The notes under the pieces were generated by a model. That model did not search any database. It saw nothing but the letters and a program-made list of their open reading frames with translations, and had not been told where the DNA came from. A DNA stretch of 64,000 nucleotides. Origin: Aphelenchoides besseyi. Taxonomy: Eukaryota; Nematoda; Chromadorea; Rhabditida; Aphelenchoididae. The position numbers and the translations under genes were made by a program. Numbering within the stretch: the first letter of the stretch is position 1; each line of letters opens with the position of its first letter. The stretch spans positions 11,160,001 to 11,224,000 of the forward strand of contig JAMPIQ010000001.1 in NCBI GenBank assembly GCA_024699855.1. Direction: 5' to 3'. Shown here in pieces: positions 1 through 10,476 of the stretch.

Positions 1-239
1 ACAATTTGCCGTCCATCAACATGCTCCACTTTGTCGAAGCTCATTTGTTGGATTTTGTTAAGCGATTCGGATCATGGGGCCGATTTGGTGAACAGATCAT
101 CGAGCACGTTCACAAATATGGGAACAGAAGCGACGATCTAAACTTCGGCTTCAATGAAAACAAGCGGCTCCAGCATTTTCTGACCGATCATCTCCGTCTT
201 GTGTTAGCGGACCGTTCATTAGTTGTTTTTAATGAATAA
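1..239 (+). CDS. 3' fragment of the tandem-element protein (copy 0)
   Basis: These are the final ~78 codons (frame from base 3), identical in translation to the C-terminus of the full copies downstream, ending in ...VVFNE and TAA. AATAAA-type signals directly follow the stop. The gene is partial only because the window begins here; nothing shows that the copy itself is broken. Confidence 0.8.
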   Translation, partial: NLPSINMLHFVEAHLLDFVKRFGSWGRFGEQIIEHVHKYGNRSDDLNFGFNENKRLQHFLTDHLRLVLADRSLVVFNE

Positions 240-373
240 ATAAACGATAAAATAAATTGTTGTCAAAGCAAAAAAGACGCTTCCAAGCGGACCAAAAAAA
301 TCCCGTTTGAATTGGCGCGCATTTTCAAAGAGCGAAAAGCTAACGCCGGCTTTAGCTGTCGTCTGCCCGGTGT
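1..373 (+). mobile_element. Tandem TIR element, copy 0 (3' end only)
   Basis: This is the 3' end of a copy cut by the window edge. From base 1 the sequence matches copy 1 from base 2488 at an offset of 2,487. It holds the last 78 codons of the element's gene, AATAAA signals, and the right terminal inverted repeat ending TCTGCCCGGTGT at 362-373. The left part lies outside the window, so how many more copies precede it is unknown. Confidence 0.8.
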
Positions 374-387
374 GCACACCGGGCAGA
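362..387. repeat. Perfect 26-bp palindrome at copy 0/copy 1 junction
   Basis: TCTGCCCGGTGT (362-373), GC (374-375), ACACCGGGCAGA (376-387) form a perfect palindrome. An outer pair GCTAACGCC (339-347) and GGCGTTAGC (392-400) extends the pairing. I read it as right TIR, 2-bp spacer, then left TIR of the next head-to-tail copy. Confidence 0.85.
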
Positions 388-2860
388 ATCGGGCGTTAGC
401 CTGAAACTTTTTCCCTGATGTGGCATTGTGTCTGAATAAATTGTTCGCCTTAAGAAATAAATAAATTTGACAAAAATAGTCCAATTTGCATGAAGAACGA
501 AATGTTAAAGAGCTTTCGGGCTATCGAATGATACCAAACACTCATCATGGCATTCTGTTTTTGGTCGTTTTTTCGATCATTTTCTCGGTCCCGCTTTGCG
601 GTGGTCAACTTTAAGTCGTTGTAAAAAAGGTTGCGTCGCGCGTATTTCAATTTCAGCGTGTAGAATTGTTCGTTATGACGTGCCGTATCTATGTTGCAAA
701 TTTCGTGTCGATAGGAGCACTTTTGACAGTTATTTAGCAACTTTTCTATTACAGATATGGAGAAAAACGCTCAAAAACAGGCTGCTGCTCGAGCTGGAAT
801 TCAAAAACGGCAACAAGAAGTGGAACGACGACGTCAGCAGGGCGAAAGGATGAACGAGAAACGCCGACGACGATCAATGGACGATGGACTAGTTGCTGGA
901 CCTTCGATGCAACAACCGCCAGCTCCTCCAGTTGTCACTCGTTCCAATGTGTCCAACGAACTTGTTAATGCTCGCATTCAAATCTTGGAACATCAACGGT
1001 ATTTTTTAGAAGTTAATCTGTTGTTTAATGTCGATTCTTTAGAACGATTGCAACTTTGACCGAAGAAAACGTTGAATTGCGTCGTGAGATTGCCGAACTT
1101 CGTCAAGAGAACTCGGAACTTACGTTGATCAATGAGACATGGTCGCTCTTACAAGAAACGCTGTCTCAACAATCTTCAAGCAGTTCAACTCCGAGATCTC
1201 GACAAACTTCTGGTCAAACAGCACAACAATCGGCATCTGATTCAAACGTCACTTTTGGTGCTTCAACTTCTCAAAATCCAGCACCGTCCTCAAGCCGCAA
1301 TACTCTGTTCAGTGGAGTACGAAAAGTATTTGGAAACCTGAAAATTCGGCAGAAGAATGAATGGACGAAACGTCTACGAGAACTTGGGGTTCCGATTGAT
1401 ACCACCGACAAAGTAAAGTTCACCGCTGGACAATGTCGAGATATCCGCCGTCTCCTCAACTTGCGTAAGCGTCAGTATGGAGCTTTGGCAAAACTTTGGC
1501 CAAAACTGATGTCTTACGAATCTGTTCGATTAGCTCAATTGAATCAGGTCGAGGAGATTGGTGGATTTGGTTCAACGGAAATTCGGGACAACAAGAATCG
1601 AGTGGTGTCAATTTGTTTTGCCAAGGATGTTCGTTGTTTGGCCGTCAAGTACATCGAAAGACTTGTGCATTACGAATGGAATGATGAAACGCCAGAAGCA
1701 ATCAATTTGGTTTTCACCGCAGATGGAGGTGGTCGATACGTCAAGATCGGATTTTTCTGCTCAACTCGAGTGGCGAACCCGGGATCACCTCGCAACTTGG
1801 TTGTTGTTGCAGCATACGATGGACCAGAGCAAACTGAAGTTTTGAAGGTGGCAGCTTCAAAGATCTTCGAGTTTGCCGCGGAAGTTGCTCAACATGGCTT
1901 GGAGATCGATGGTAAACAACTGAACGTCGTCCCACTCTTCTCGTCTGACATCAAAATGTTGAGCATCGTTGCCGGCACAAACCCACCAGGTGCTCGATTC
2001 TTTTGCCCATGGGGGAATGTGGATCGACATGAACATCGACTTCAAGAAGCTGAATGCGTTCCATGGATTGATGATCAACGCCCAAATCGTCTCATCAATT
2101 TGCCGCTTATCAACTTTGCTGTTCCACCTCTTCACGTTCTGATGCGTTTGGTCAACGGCCCTTTGGAGCAAATGTGGAAAAACGAAGAGCAGAAGAACCA
2201 GCTGAAGTCGATTTTCCGTCTTGCCGGAGTCCAACTAACTCACAAAACGAAGTCGTTGCTCAATGGTGGTGATTGTCAAAAATTCTTGAACTTCATCATC
2301 GATACGCACGAACGATGGGAAACTGACCGATCGACTAGCAATTTCAACGATCTCGAATACCATGAAGTCTTCTTGGACATTGGGCGTTTGAGCAAGTATG
2401 CTTTAGTCATCGACAGAAGTTTCACAGAAGACGAATTGTTGTATTTGGACGAAACAATTGTTCACGTTGCCACATCATGGCGAAACAACAATTTGCCGTC
2501 CATCAACATGCTCCACTTTGTCGAAGCTCATTTGTTGGATTTTGTTAAGCGATTCGGATCATGGGGCCGATTTGGTGAACAGATCATCGAGCACGTTCAC
2601 AAATATGGGAACAGAAGCGACGATCTAAACTTCGGCTTCAATGAAAACAAGCGGCTCCAGCATTTTCTGACCGATCATCTCCGTCTTGTGTTAGCGGACC
2701 GTTCATTAGTTGTTTTTAATGAATAAATAAACGATAAAATAAATTGTTGTCAAAGCAAAAAAGACGCTTCCAAGCGGACCAAAAAAATCCCGTTTGAATT
2801 GGCGCGCATTTTCAAAGAGCGAAAAGCTAACGCCGGCTTTAGCTGTCGTCTGCCCGGTGT
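376..2860 (+). mobile_element. Tandem TIR element, copy 1 (complete, 2,485 bp)
   Basis: This complete unit lies between the centres of two identical palindromes. The left TIR begins ACACCGGGCAGA at 376 with a second block GGCGTTAGC at 392-400; the right TIR is the inverse (GCTAACGCC, then TCTGCCCGGTGT to 2860). It holds ~370 bp of 5' region, a two-exon gene and a short 3' UTR. Apart from single-base homopolymer changes (one extra T in the 5' region of copy 2, one fewer in its intron) copy 2 appears identical, so amplification is very recent or is an assembly effect. The element family is not one I can name with confidence. Confidence 0.75.
757..2726 (+). CDS. 641-aa bZIP-like / putative transposase protein, copy 1
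   Basis: Exons 757-998 and 1043-2726 are joined over a 44-bp GT-AG intron (phase 2). The N-terminus is very basic (residues ~15-45, ERRRQQ..., KRRRR) and runs into heptad-like ILEHQR..LTEENVELRREIAELRQEN, so a bZIP-like or coiled-coil DNA-binding start. A Ser/Gln-rich linker follows. The C-terminal ~450 residues contain FTADGGGRYVKIG (~D308), FSSDIKML (~D383) and ARFFCPWG, spaced as in RNase-H-like transposase families known from cnidarians and nematodes; that assignment is my inference from pattern memory. TIRs flanking the gene support a transposase role. A free host DNA-binding protein carried in a tandem repeat is the alternative. Confidence 0.7.
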
Positions 2861-2874
2861 GCACACCGGGCAGA
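2849..2874. repeat. Perfect 26-bp palindrome at copy 1/copy 2 junction
   Basis: It has the same sequence and the same 2-bp GC spacer as the palindrome at 362-387, marking the boundary of copies 1 and 2. The right end of copy 2 stops at the same half-site (5336-5347), where identity with the array ends. Confidence 0.85.
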
Positions 2875-5347
2875 ATCGGGCGTTAGCCTGAAACTTTTTT
2901 CCCTGATGTGGCATTGTGTCTGAATAAATTGTTCGCCTTAAGAAATAAATAAATTTGACAAAAATAGTCCAATTTGCATGAAGAACGAAATGTTAAAGAG
3001 CTTTCGGGCTATCGAATGATACCAAACACTCATCATGGCATTCTGTTTTTGGTCGTTTTTTCGATCATTTTCTCGGTCCCGCTTTGCGGTGGTCAACTTT
3101 AAGTCGTTGTAAAAAAGGTTGCGTCGCGCGTATTTCAATTTCAGCGTGTAGAATTGTTCGTTATGACGTGCCGTATCTATGTTGCAAATTTCGTGTCGAT
3201 AGGAGCACTTTTGACAGTTATTTAGCAACTTTTCTATTACAGATATGGAGAAAAACGCTCAAAAACAGGCTGCTGCTCGAGCTGGAATTCAAAAACGGCA
3301 ACAAGAAGTGGAACGACGACGTCAGCAGGGCGAAAGGATGAACGAGAAACGCCGACGACGATCAATGGACGATGGACTAGTTGCTGGACCTTCGATGCAA
3401 CAACCGCCAGCTCCTCCAGTTGTCACTCGTTCCAATGTGTCCAACGAACTTGTTAATGCTCGCATTCAAATCTTGGAACATCAACGGTATTTTTAGAAGT
3501 TAATCTGTTGTTTAATGTCGATTCTTTAGAACGATTGCAACTTTGACCGAAGAAAACGTTGAATTGCGTCGTGAGATTGCCGAACTTCGTCAAGAGAACT
3601 CGGAACTTACGTTGATCAATGAGACATGGTCGCTCTTACAAGAAACGCTGTCTCAACAATCTTCAAGCAGTTCAACTCCGAGATCTCGACAAACTTCTGG
3701 TCAAACAGCACAACAATCGGCATCTGATTCAAACGTCACTTTTGGTGCTTCAACTTCTCAAAATCCAGCACCGTCCTCAAGCCGCAATACTCTGTTCAGT
3801 GGAGTACGAAAAGTATTTGGAAACCTGAAAATTCGGCAGAAGAATGAATGGACGAAACGTCTACGAGAACTTGGGGTTCCGATTGATACCACCGACAAAG
3901 TAAAGTTCACCGCTGGACAATGTCGAGATATCCGCCGTCTCCTCAACTTGCGTAAGCGTCAGTATGGAGCTTTGGCAAAACTTTGGCCAAAACTGATGTC
4001 TTACGAATCTGTTCGATTAGCTCAATTGAATCAGGTCGAGGAGATTGGTGGATTTGGTTCAACGGAAATTCGGGACAACAAGAATCGAGTGGTGTCAATT
4101 TGTTTTGCCAAGGATGTTCGTTGTTTGGCCGTCAAGTACATCGAAAGACTTGTGCATTACGAATGGAATGATGAAACGCCAGAAGCAATCAATTTGGTTT
4201 TCACCGCAGATGGAGGTGGTCGATACGTCAAGATCGGATTTTTCTGCTCAACTCGAGTGGCGAACCCGGGATCACCTCGCAACTTGGTTGTTGTTGCAGC
4301 ATACGATGGACCAGAGCAAACTGAAGTTTTGAAGGTGGCAGCTTCAAAGATCTTCGAGTTTGCCGCGGAAGTTGCTCAACATGGCTTGGAGATCGATGGT
4401 AAACAACTGAACGTCGTCCCACTCTTCTCGTCTGACATCAAAATGTTGAGCATCGTTGCCGGCACAAACCCACCAGGTGCTCGATTCTTTTGCCCATGGG
4501 GGAATGTGGATCGACATGAACATCGACTTCAAGAAGCTGAATGCGTTCCATGGATTGATGATCAACGCCCAAATCGTCTCATCAATTTGCCGCTTATCAA
4601 CTTTGCTGTTCCACCTCTTCACGTTCTGATGCGTTTGGTCAACGGCCCTTTGGAGCAAATGTGGAAAAACGAAGAGCAGAAGAACCAGCTGAAGTCGATT
4701 TTCCGTCTTGCCGGAGTCCAACTAACTCACAAAACGAAGTCGTTGCTCAATGGTGGTGATTGTCAAAAATTCTTGAACTTCATCATCGATACGCACGAAC
4801 GATGGGAAACTGACCGATCGACTAGCAATTTCAACGATCTCGAATACCATGAAGTCTTCTTGGACATTGGGCGTTTGAGCAAGTATGCTTTAGTCATCGA
4901 CAGAAGTTTCACAGAAGACGAATTGTTGTATTTGGACGAAACAATTGTTCACGTTGCCACATCATGGCGAAACAACAATTTGCCGTCCATCAACATGCTC
5001 CACTTTGTCGAAGCTCATTTGTTGGATTTTGTTAAGCGATTCGGATCATGGGGCCGATTTGGTGAACAGATCATCGAGCACGTTCACAAATATGGGAACA
5101 GAAGCGACGATCTAAACTTCGGCTTCAATGAAAACAAGCGGCTCCAGCATTTTCTGACCGATCATCTCCGTCTTGTGTTAGCGGACCGTTCATTAGTTGT
5201 TTTTAATGAATAAATAAACGATAAAATAAATTGTTGTCAAAGCAAAAAAGACGCTTCCAAGCGGACCAAAAAAATCCCGTTTGAATTGGCGCGCATTTTC
5301 AAAGAGCGAAAAGCTAACGCCGGCTTTAGCTGTCGTCTGCCCGGTGT
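2863..5347 (+). mobile_element. Tandem TIR element, copy 2 (complete, last of array)
   Basis: This is the second full unit, with the same TIRs and gene. Similarity to the array stops after TCTGCCCGGTGT at 5347, followed by GC and then unrelated sequence, i.e. at the palindrome centre. This fixes the right end of the element and shows that the palindrome is two abutting TIRs rather than an internal hairpin of the repeat. Confidence 0.8.
3245..5213 (+). CDS. 641-aa bZIP-like / putative transposase protein, copy 2
   Basis: Exons 3245-3486 and 3530-5213 (43-bp intron, one T shorter than in copy 1). The predicted protein is the same length and, as far as I can see, identical to copy 1, with basic N-terminus, coiled coil, Ser/Gln-rich linker and the DGGG / SSD / CPWG region. 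Both copies are open from ATG to TAA with no frameshift, so both could be expressed. Confidence 0.7.
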
Positions 5348-6419
5348 GCTTACGTGCTGACCAAAGAATTCATTTTACTCCCGAAGTTTTACAGACCAAG
5401 GTATTTAAATTGGTGATCGAACGTGAAAGAACTTTCTCAACGTGTGATTTTGTTTTTATTGATGGCTGACAAGATGAAACAACGTATTCATTTTCCTCAG
5501 TGTTTCTCTTTGCTTATAAGGATTTTTCGCCAAGAATCTGTTTTTCAATTTATGTTTAAACAGGACTTTGATAGGTTGTCAACTCGCTTGTCATCTTCAT
5601 ATCTTTTGTTGTTTCATGCTCATTTTTTAGGTCGTCTTGATTGAATGTTATTTGTGTGTTAAGAACGAAGTTGTGTTTGTTCACGTTATTTCTTTGAACG
5701 TTTGAAAACGATTGTGCTTGCAAAGTCGTTTGTTTTGGTCGTATGTTTGAATGAATGTTTTCGGTGGTTTCCAGCATTGGGAACTTTTCAAAAATTCCAT
5801 CTGCTCACGCACCAGAGCTGAAAACTCCAACGGCTGTTGAACGAATGAAATCCAAAAAAGAAGTCAAAGGTCGTGAGTTTCAACAGTCAAAATCACAGAC
5901 TAGAATCACAATCGCCGCCATCATGATGACTGCAATCGAAAAAACAACAATCGCTGGAGTGCACTGGAAATCAGCGGACAGAGAAACTGATGGGTTGGCT
6001 GTTCGTTCTGTTCGTCTGTCTGTCTATCATTATGTTTTTATTCGATCATACAAGTGAATCTGATTGCAATGAAGATTGGAGCTTACGCTGATCGACAGTT
6101 CTGAGCTTTGAGTTGATCAACAGTCTTAGATCCTAACTAATAATCTTGTGATTGAAAAAGACGTTCACTGATAACTGTACTTTACTTTAGAAATAACTTT
6201 TCAAGACAAAAGATTATTAGGGTTTTAACTGTTGTCGATCACTGGACTGATACCTAAAGTTCGATTTCTAAACGAAGCATGTTAGCCTTTAAAAATCAAG
6301 AGCTTCTTCTTACTAACTGCTCACTTAAATGGTTTACACCTTCTTTATAACTACTCAAAAACTACAAAGATGGTAACTAGGAAGTTAGAAGCTCAGTTTA
6401 TTGTGTTGCCTCAGTGAAA
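5348..6419. other. Non-coding stretch right of the tandem array
   Basis: This is unique AT-rich sequence between the last tandem copy and the EF-hand gene. Short open frames occur on both strands but none has a convincing splice pattern or recognisable domain. I see no RNA gene or repeat here. Confidence 0.5.
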
Positions 6420-6931
6420 CTAACTGGTCGAATTCTGTTGCGGATCTGTGGATTTGTTTTTGTTGGAGAAAATTTGCGTCTTCGAGAAACCGAACAAATT
6501 GGGCGAATCAAACGGGCTCAGAGCCTAAAAAAAGTATTAGAAGGCAACGAAAAACTCACAAGTTGCTTGAAAAAAGAGTCCGTCTGAATGCGTTGACGAT
6601 CGTCGTCGCGTTTCTTAAAGTACATTTCGAACTCCTCTCGGGTTACTCGCCCATCACCGTTGGCATCCAATTCGTGAAAGTAGCGTGATTGAGACTCAAT
6701 GAATGGCCGATCGGAAAGGAGGAATTCGGAGAAGGTAAGTGAGTTGTCGCCGTTCGAATCGATTCGCCGAAACTCTAAACTTTTCGTTGAGATACAGCAA
6801 CTTGCAAGCTACTCACCAGTCAATCGTGGATTCAGAAACTCCATCGGAATCGGAGTGATGTCTTGAACGACTGCGGTCCGTTGACTGGACACCAAACCAC
6901 AAAGAAAAACAGAAACAAAGAGTTTGATCAT
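6420..6931 (-). CDS. Small secreted EF-hand protein (144 aa)
   Basis: Three exons on the minus strand: 6931-6817, 6774-6560, 6524-6420 (introns 42 and 35 bp, GTGAGT donors), all in frame. The product starts with a signal peptide (MIKLFVSVFLCGLVSS). Two canonical EF-hand loops follow, DSNGDNSLTFSE and DANGDGRVTREE, 24 residues apart, so a calcium-binding pair. The C-terminal ~35 residues are polar with an NST sequon. Calcium-binding secreted or ER-lumenal protein is the likely role; the partner is unknown. An acceptor-like CCTCAG lies 2 bp before the ATG. It sits ~165 bp downstream of the Frizzled gene on the same strand, a spacing seen in nematode operons. Confidence 0.85.
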
Positions 6932-7095
6932 GACTGAGGATTCGCAAACAAAATCGCAGTTTTATACGCAAAAAAATGGCAGTTAATTGGCTTCTTATTT
7001 TGACACATTTCCAAGCACACTTATAAGCTTGTTTTCTTCCATTCATCAAGTAGTCGACATACTTCCTAGCTCATTATTGTACGATAATAAAAGTT

Positions 7096-9394
7096 TTATT
7101 GACTAAAAATTGGCGGCGGTGGAGGCGGTTGATTGGGAGGTTGAAACGAGCGTTTCGGAAGCAGCTGATGTGTTTGTTGCGGTTTTTCACGACCAAACAG
7201 AAATGCAGCTCCCATCAACGCGCCCAACGACGGATCCGCCAACAACTTTGCCCACGAGCCCACGCCCAACTGCTCGTCAAAGTAGATGTGTTGAACGGAA
7301 GCCAGAAACCAAAAGGTCTGTCCCACAGGCAGAATAGCGCACACGACTCCTAAAGTCGAGGGCGTTAACCGAAGAGTCGAGAAATCACTTACCAATCTTC
7401 GAGTTTTGTAAGCAGCTCATCGTAATGATAAACGTCGAGATCAAAATGACCGCGAAGTCGCGTAGCAGAACGAACATCGTAAAATTGGAACGTCCGACAG
7501 CGCCGATCAAACAGAAACCGGAAAGCGGATCTGCTTCGGCGGCTTGAGCCATCAATGCAATAGTCAACAGAACGAAGGAGATCGACCATGAGGAAACGTG
7601 AAGATTGTAAAGGAACTTGGACTGAAACCACTTGAGATTCTCTTTTTCGCTCAGAAAACTCACCAGTTTCTGCGAATTCTGATTTGTGTTCCTCAGCTGC
7701 CATCTCCACGCGAAACACGCCGACAGCCACCAAAGACGTCCGGCAGTACCGAAAAAGTACAAAAGCGCAGCAACGAACGTGCACGGAACGTGCGAGATTC
7801 CCGGAATCACAAACAACTCGTGGGTTAGATACGAAAAACAAGCGATCTGAAAAACGTTGGCGTTGTTGCGGACGCACAAAAACGACTTACACGATCACTT
7901 TGCAAAATCGAAATGAAGTAGACGATTGCGCAGAAGGCGAAACAGAACGCCGAGTAGAAGAGCGTCACGTTCAACGGCGACTTCTTTTCGCCGAAACAGG
8001 ACGACAACAGGCAGACGGAGGTGAGAACAAAACTTAAAATTGATGCAACAATCAGTGTGGACTGAAAATGAACGTGATTACATGGACGTCAGAAAGCTTG
8101 AGAGGAAGTTTGAAGATTTGAGACCACTCACTTGTTTCTCCGCATTCTGACATTTCGGAACGCAGATCGCTGTCCGATTCATGTAGACGTGATTCTTTTG
8201 GCACAACGACGTTTGTTGTGTTGGAGTTTCCGGATCGTGACCTTTAGGTCCGGGCATACACATTGTTTCTTCGTTGTTAACTACAAATGAAGAATCAAGG
8301 GTTCTTTGTGTTAGCCTTACCTTCGACAAATTTATCGCAATCCAAATTCTGTGGCCACGGAAACCCGAATTCCTTCAGCACACCTGTACATTGCGACTTT
8401 ACTCGGCGACAAAGTGGTCGACAAGGACCGACGGATGAGTCGGGAATCTGAAAACCCTCGTCGACGTTTTCTACCTCATACTCACCTTTTCGTTACAAAG
8501 TGGAAAGTACGAGGCACAAAGAAAGAAGCGCAACTCATCGGAACAGCCGATCGAAATCAAAGGTTCGAAGGTTTTAAACTCGTCCACTGCCGCTCGTTCA
8601 TCCAAGTCGGAAAGAACAAAGTTCGGGAATCTGAAGTTTCGATTTGAATTCTTTGCGATGTTCATTTAATATCGTTGGCAAAAATCATCTCCCGTGCATT
8701 TGAAGGGTCTCAATCGCGTGCATCGAACTTGTCAATCAATTCCCTTCATTTGGTCTTCTAATTATGCGTTTCCGTCGTCCACTAATCTCATTCGAGTGCA
8801 CTTTCTTATCTTCGCTGGGGACCAAGTGGTCGTTCGAACAGACGCTCGCTCGCGAATCTGCAACTCTCCACTCTGTCAATCGGCTGGTCACTTGTCACCG
8901 ACGTCGAACAGACGCGCAGCGATTGACATGCGAAATTTTTGGCCACCGAAATCGGATTTCGCCGTCCACAAATCTCGTCGCCCTTGCGCGCCGCGTTTTT
9001 GCTTTACGCACAAAGTTGCAAGACGTTTCGAATAACAGAAATGGATTCTTGTACGATTCGCATAATGTGCGCGAATTTGCCGCGTTTTTTGTGGACACGC
9101 GCGAGTTCATAAGACGTCGGCGACGTCCCTTTGATCTTTTTCGGGCCTTTTCGAAGACCTCCTTGTCAACGAAAAGCGTCTTTTTTGGACCAAAAAGAGG
9201 AAAAAGGAATTCGATTAGTCGACAACGACGCAAAAATAATCAGTCGAGATTTTGATTTACGACGCACGAGAAGAAGACGATTACCTTGTTGAGTTGTAGC
9301 CGATTTGTGCGCATTGCGGCGTCTTTATTGGGACACATCGCTGACGTTGGCCGTGGATTGGAACAATGAAAAGAAGGAATAACAATAAGATCAT
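7096..9394 (-). CDS. Frizzled-family Wnt receptor (455 aa)
   Basis: Eight exons (9394-9285, 8630-8486, 8447-8321, 8280-8132, 8061-7891, 7846-7664, 7621-7393, 7349-7096), every junction in phase. A signal peptide (MILLLFLLFIVPIHG) is followed by a cysteine-rich domain with the Frizzled hallmarks C.PI..P.C..IGYNSTRFPN, FEPLISIGC, FFLCASYFPLC, GPCRPLC and GFPWPQNLDC. Transmembrane segments 1-6 are clear and helix 7 is short. The family binds Wnt through the CRD and signals through Dishevelled. Here the usual KTxxxW after helix 7 is not visible: the tail reads FLFGREKPQQ and is proline-rich. At 455 aa it is shorter than most Frizzleds. Intron 1 is 654 bp, the others ~40-70 bp. TTTCAG directly precedes the ATG. 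The stop codon overlaps an AATAAA. Confidence 0.92.
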
Positions 9395-10476
9395 CTGAAA
9401 TCGTAAATTAAAACCAACAAATGGATCATTAGGTCGTGGTGTGCGCGAGGCGAAGTGACCAGCCGCACTGGCAAAAGCGGTGCCGCGCAAATGGGCGGAG
9501 AGACGGGAATTTTGGACGGCGGGATCAGAAAAACGAGGGAAGAATTTGGCTGACGCCAAAAAAGAATCTTTTTGGGGTTTTAGCCCAAAAACAAAATTAA
9601 CTCCACACACGAGACGAGCGGCCAAATTGCAGTTCAAATCAATGGGACGACCAAAAAATCGCAAAAACAAATCTTCTGTCCGAATCGCTCCTCTGCGGCC
9701 ATTTATCAAGTGCAAAAAAGAAGTTTGCAGTTCGTTAAATTAATTGCGCTCAAAACAGCTGCGCCAATTAGGCCACGTGTGGTGTCCACTTGCCGCGCAA
9801 TGGGAAACACATGGACGAGCGAAAGTGCCTGCAGAATATTTTCGGTGCGTTTTTGGTCACGAGAGAAAGTGAGTCTCTGCGTACCAGTCGACGTGATTGA
9901 TAAGCCCGTGGAGCGGTCAGCGTAAGCAAACAGAAAACGAGATGAGTAATCATTCCTCCGAAAAGCCTGTGGTTTTGCTGTTGAAGTGCCCGAGAGCCGT
10001 TGTAGCTGCTGCTGATTGACTGATGTACATCGGCGTTTATGTTGGCACGTATCGATGAAGAGAAGTCGAAAGGTGAACACAAATGAGAACCATCAATCTT
10101 GCTGTCGAAATGAGGGCGAACGGTGGTTAAGAAGAGGCTGAACAAACACGCTCACAAATTGGTTTGAAGCTCGAAAACACTGGCGATCGAACAGTCGCAT
10201 GAGCAGCTCTAAAACTTGATTGCTTGTAATTGGCGTTCCAAAGGCAAAGTAGCTCCAGAAAACAAGACAATTTGTCACAACCAGAGGGAAGACGCGTCGA
10301 AAACAAAGAAATCGATTTCGAAAAATTTGATTGCAACTCAACGGCGCACTTTTTTTCGCCAATTTTCGTCGACTTCCACGAACTAACCGTTTTCTGTTGT
10401 TCTTTAACTTCCTTCTAGTTCACTTCTACGTGAGTTTGTGTTCTTTCTTTTGGGTCTTCAGTCCGCGTTTCAGAAG
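9395..10476. other. Divergent intergenic region Frizzled/PARG
   Basis: About 1.1 kb lie between divergently transcribed genes, so it probably holds both promoters. Open frames occur on both strands but lack splice structure, domains or plausible starts. TTTCAG at 10468-10473 is the probable spliced-leader acceptor of the PARG transcript. Confidence 0.5.

Noticed and set aside
339..400. Strong nested hairpin considered as a transcription terminator or structured RNA
   Set aside because: The array ends exactly in its centre at 5347, so it is explained by two abutting inverted repeats rather than one functional hairpin.
7389..7877. Second long minus-strand frame overlapping the Frizzled exons
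   Set aside because: Frame-shifted shadow of the receptor; it ignores the good splice sites and encodes no membrane helices.
8764..9255. 163-codon Arg-rich open frame on the plus strand
   Set aside because: It lies in the large first intron of the Frizzled gene and has no recognisable domain or neighbouring exons; the minus strand is also open.
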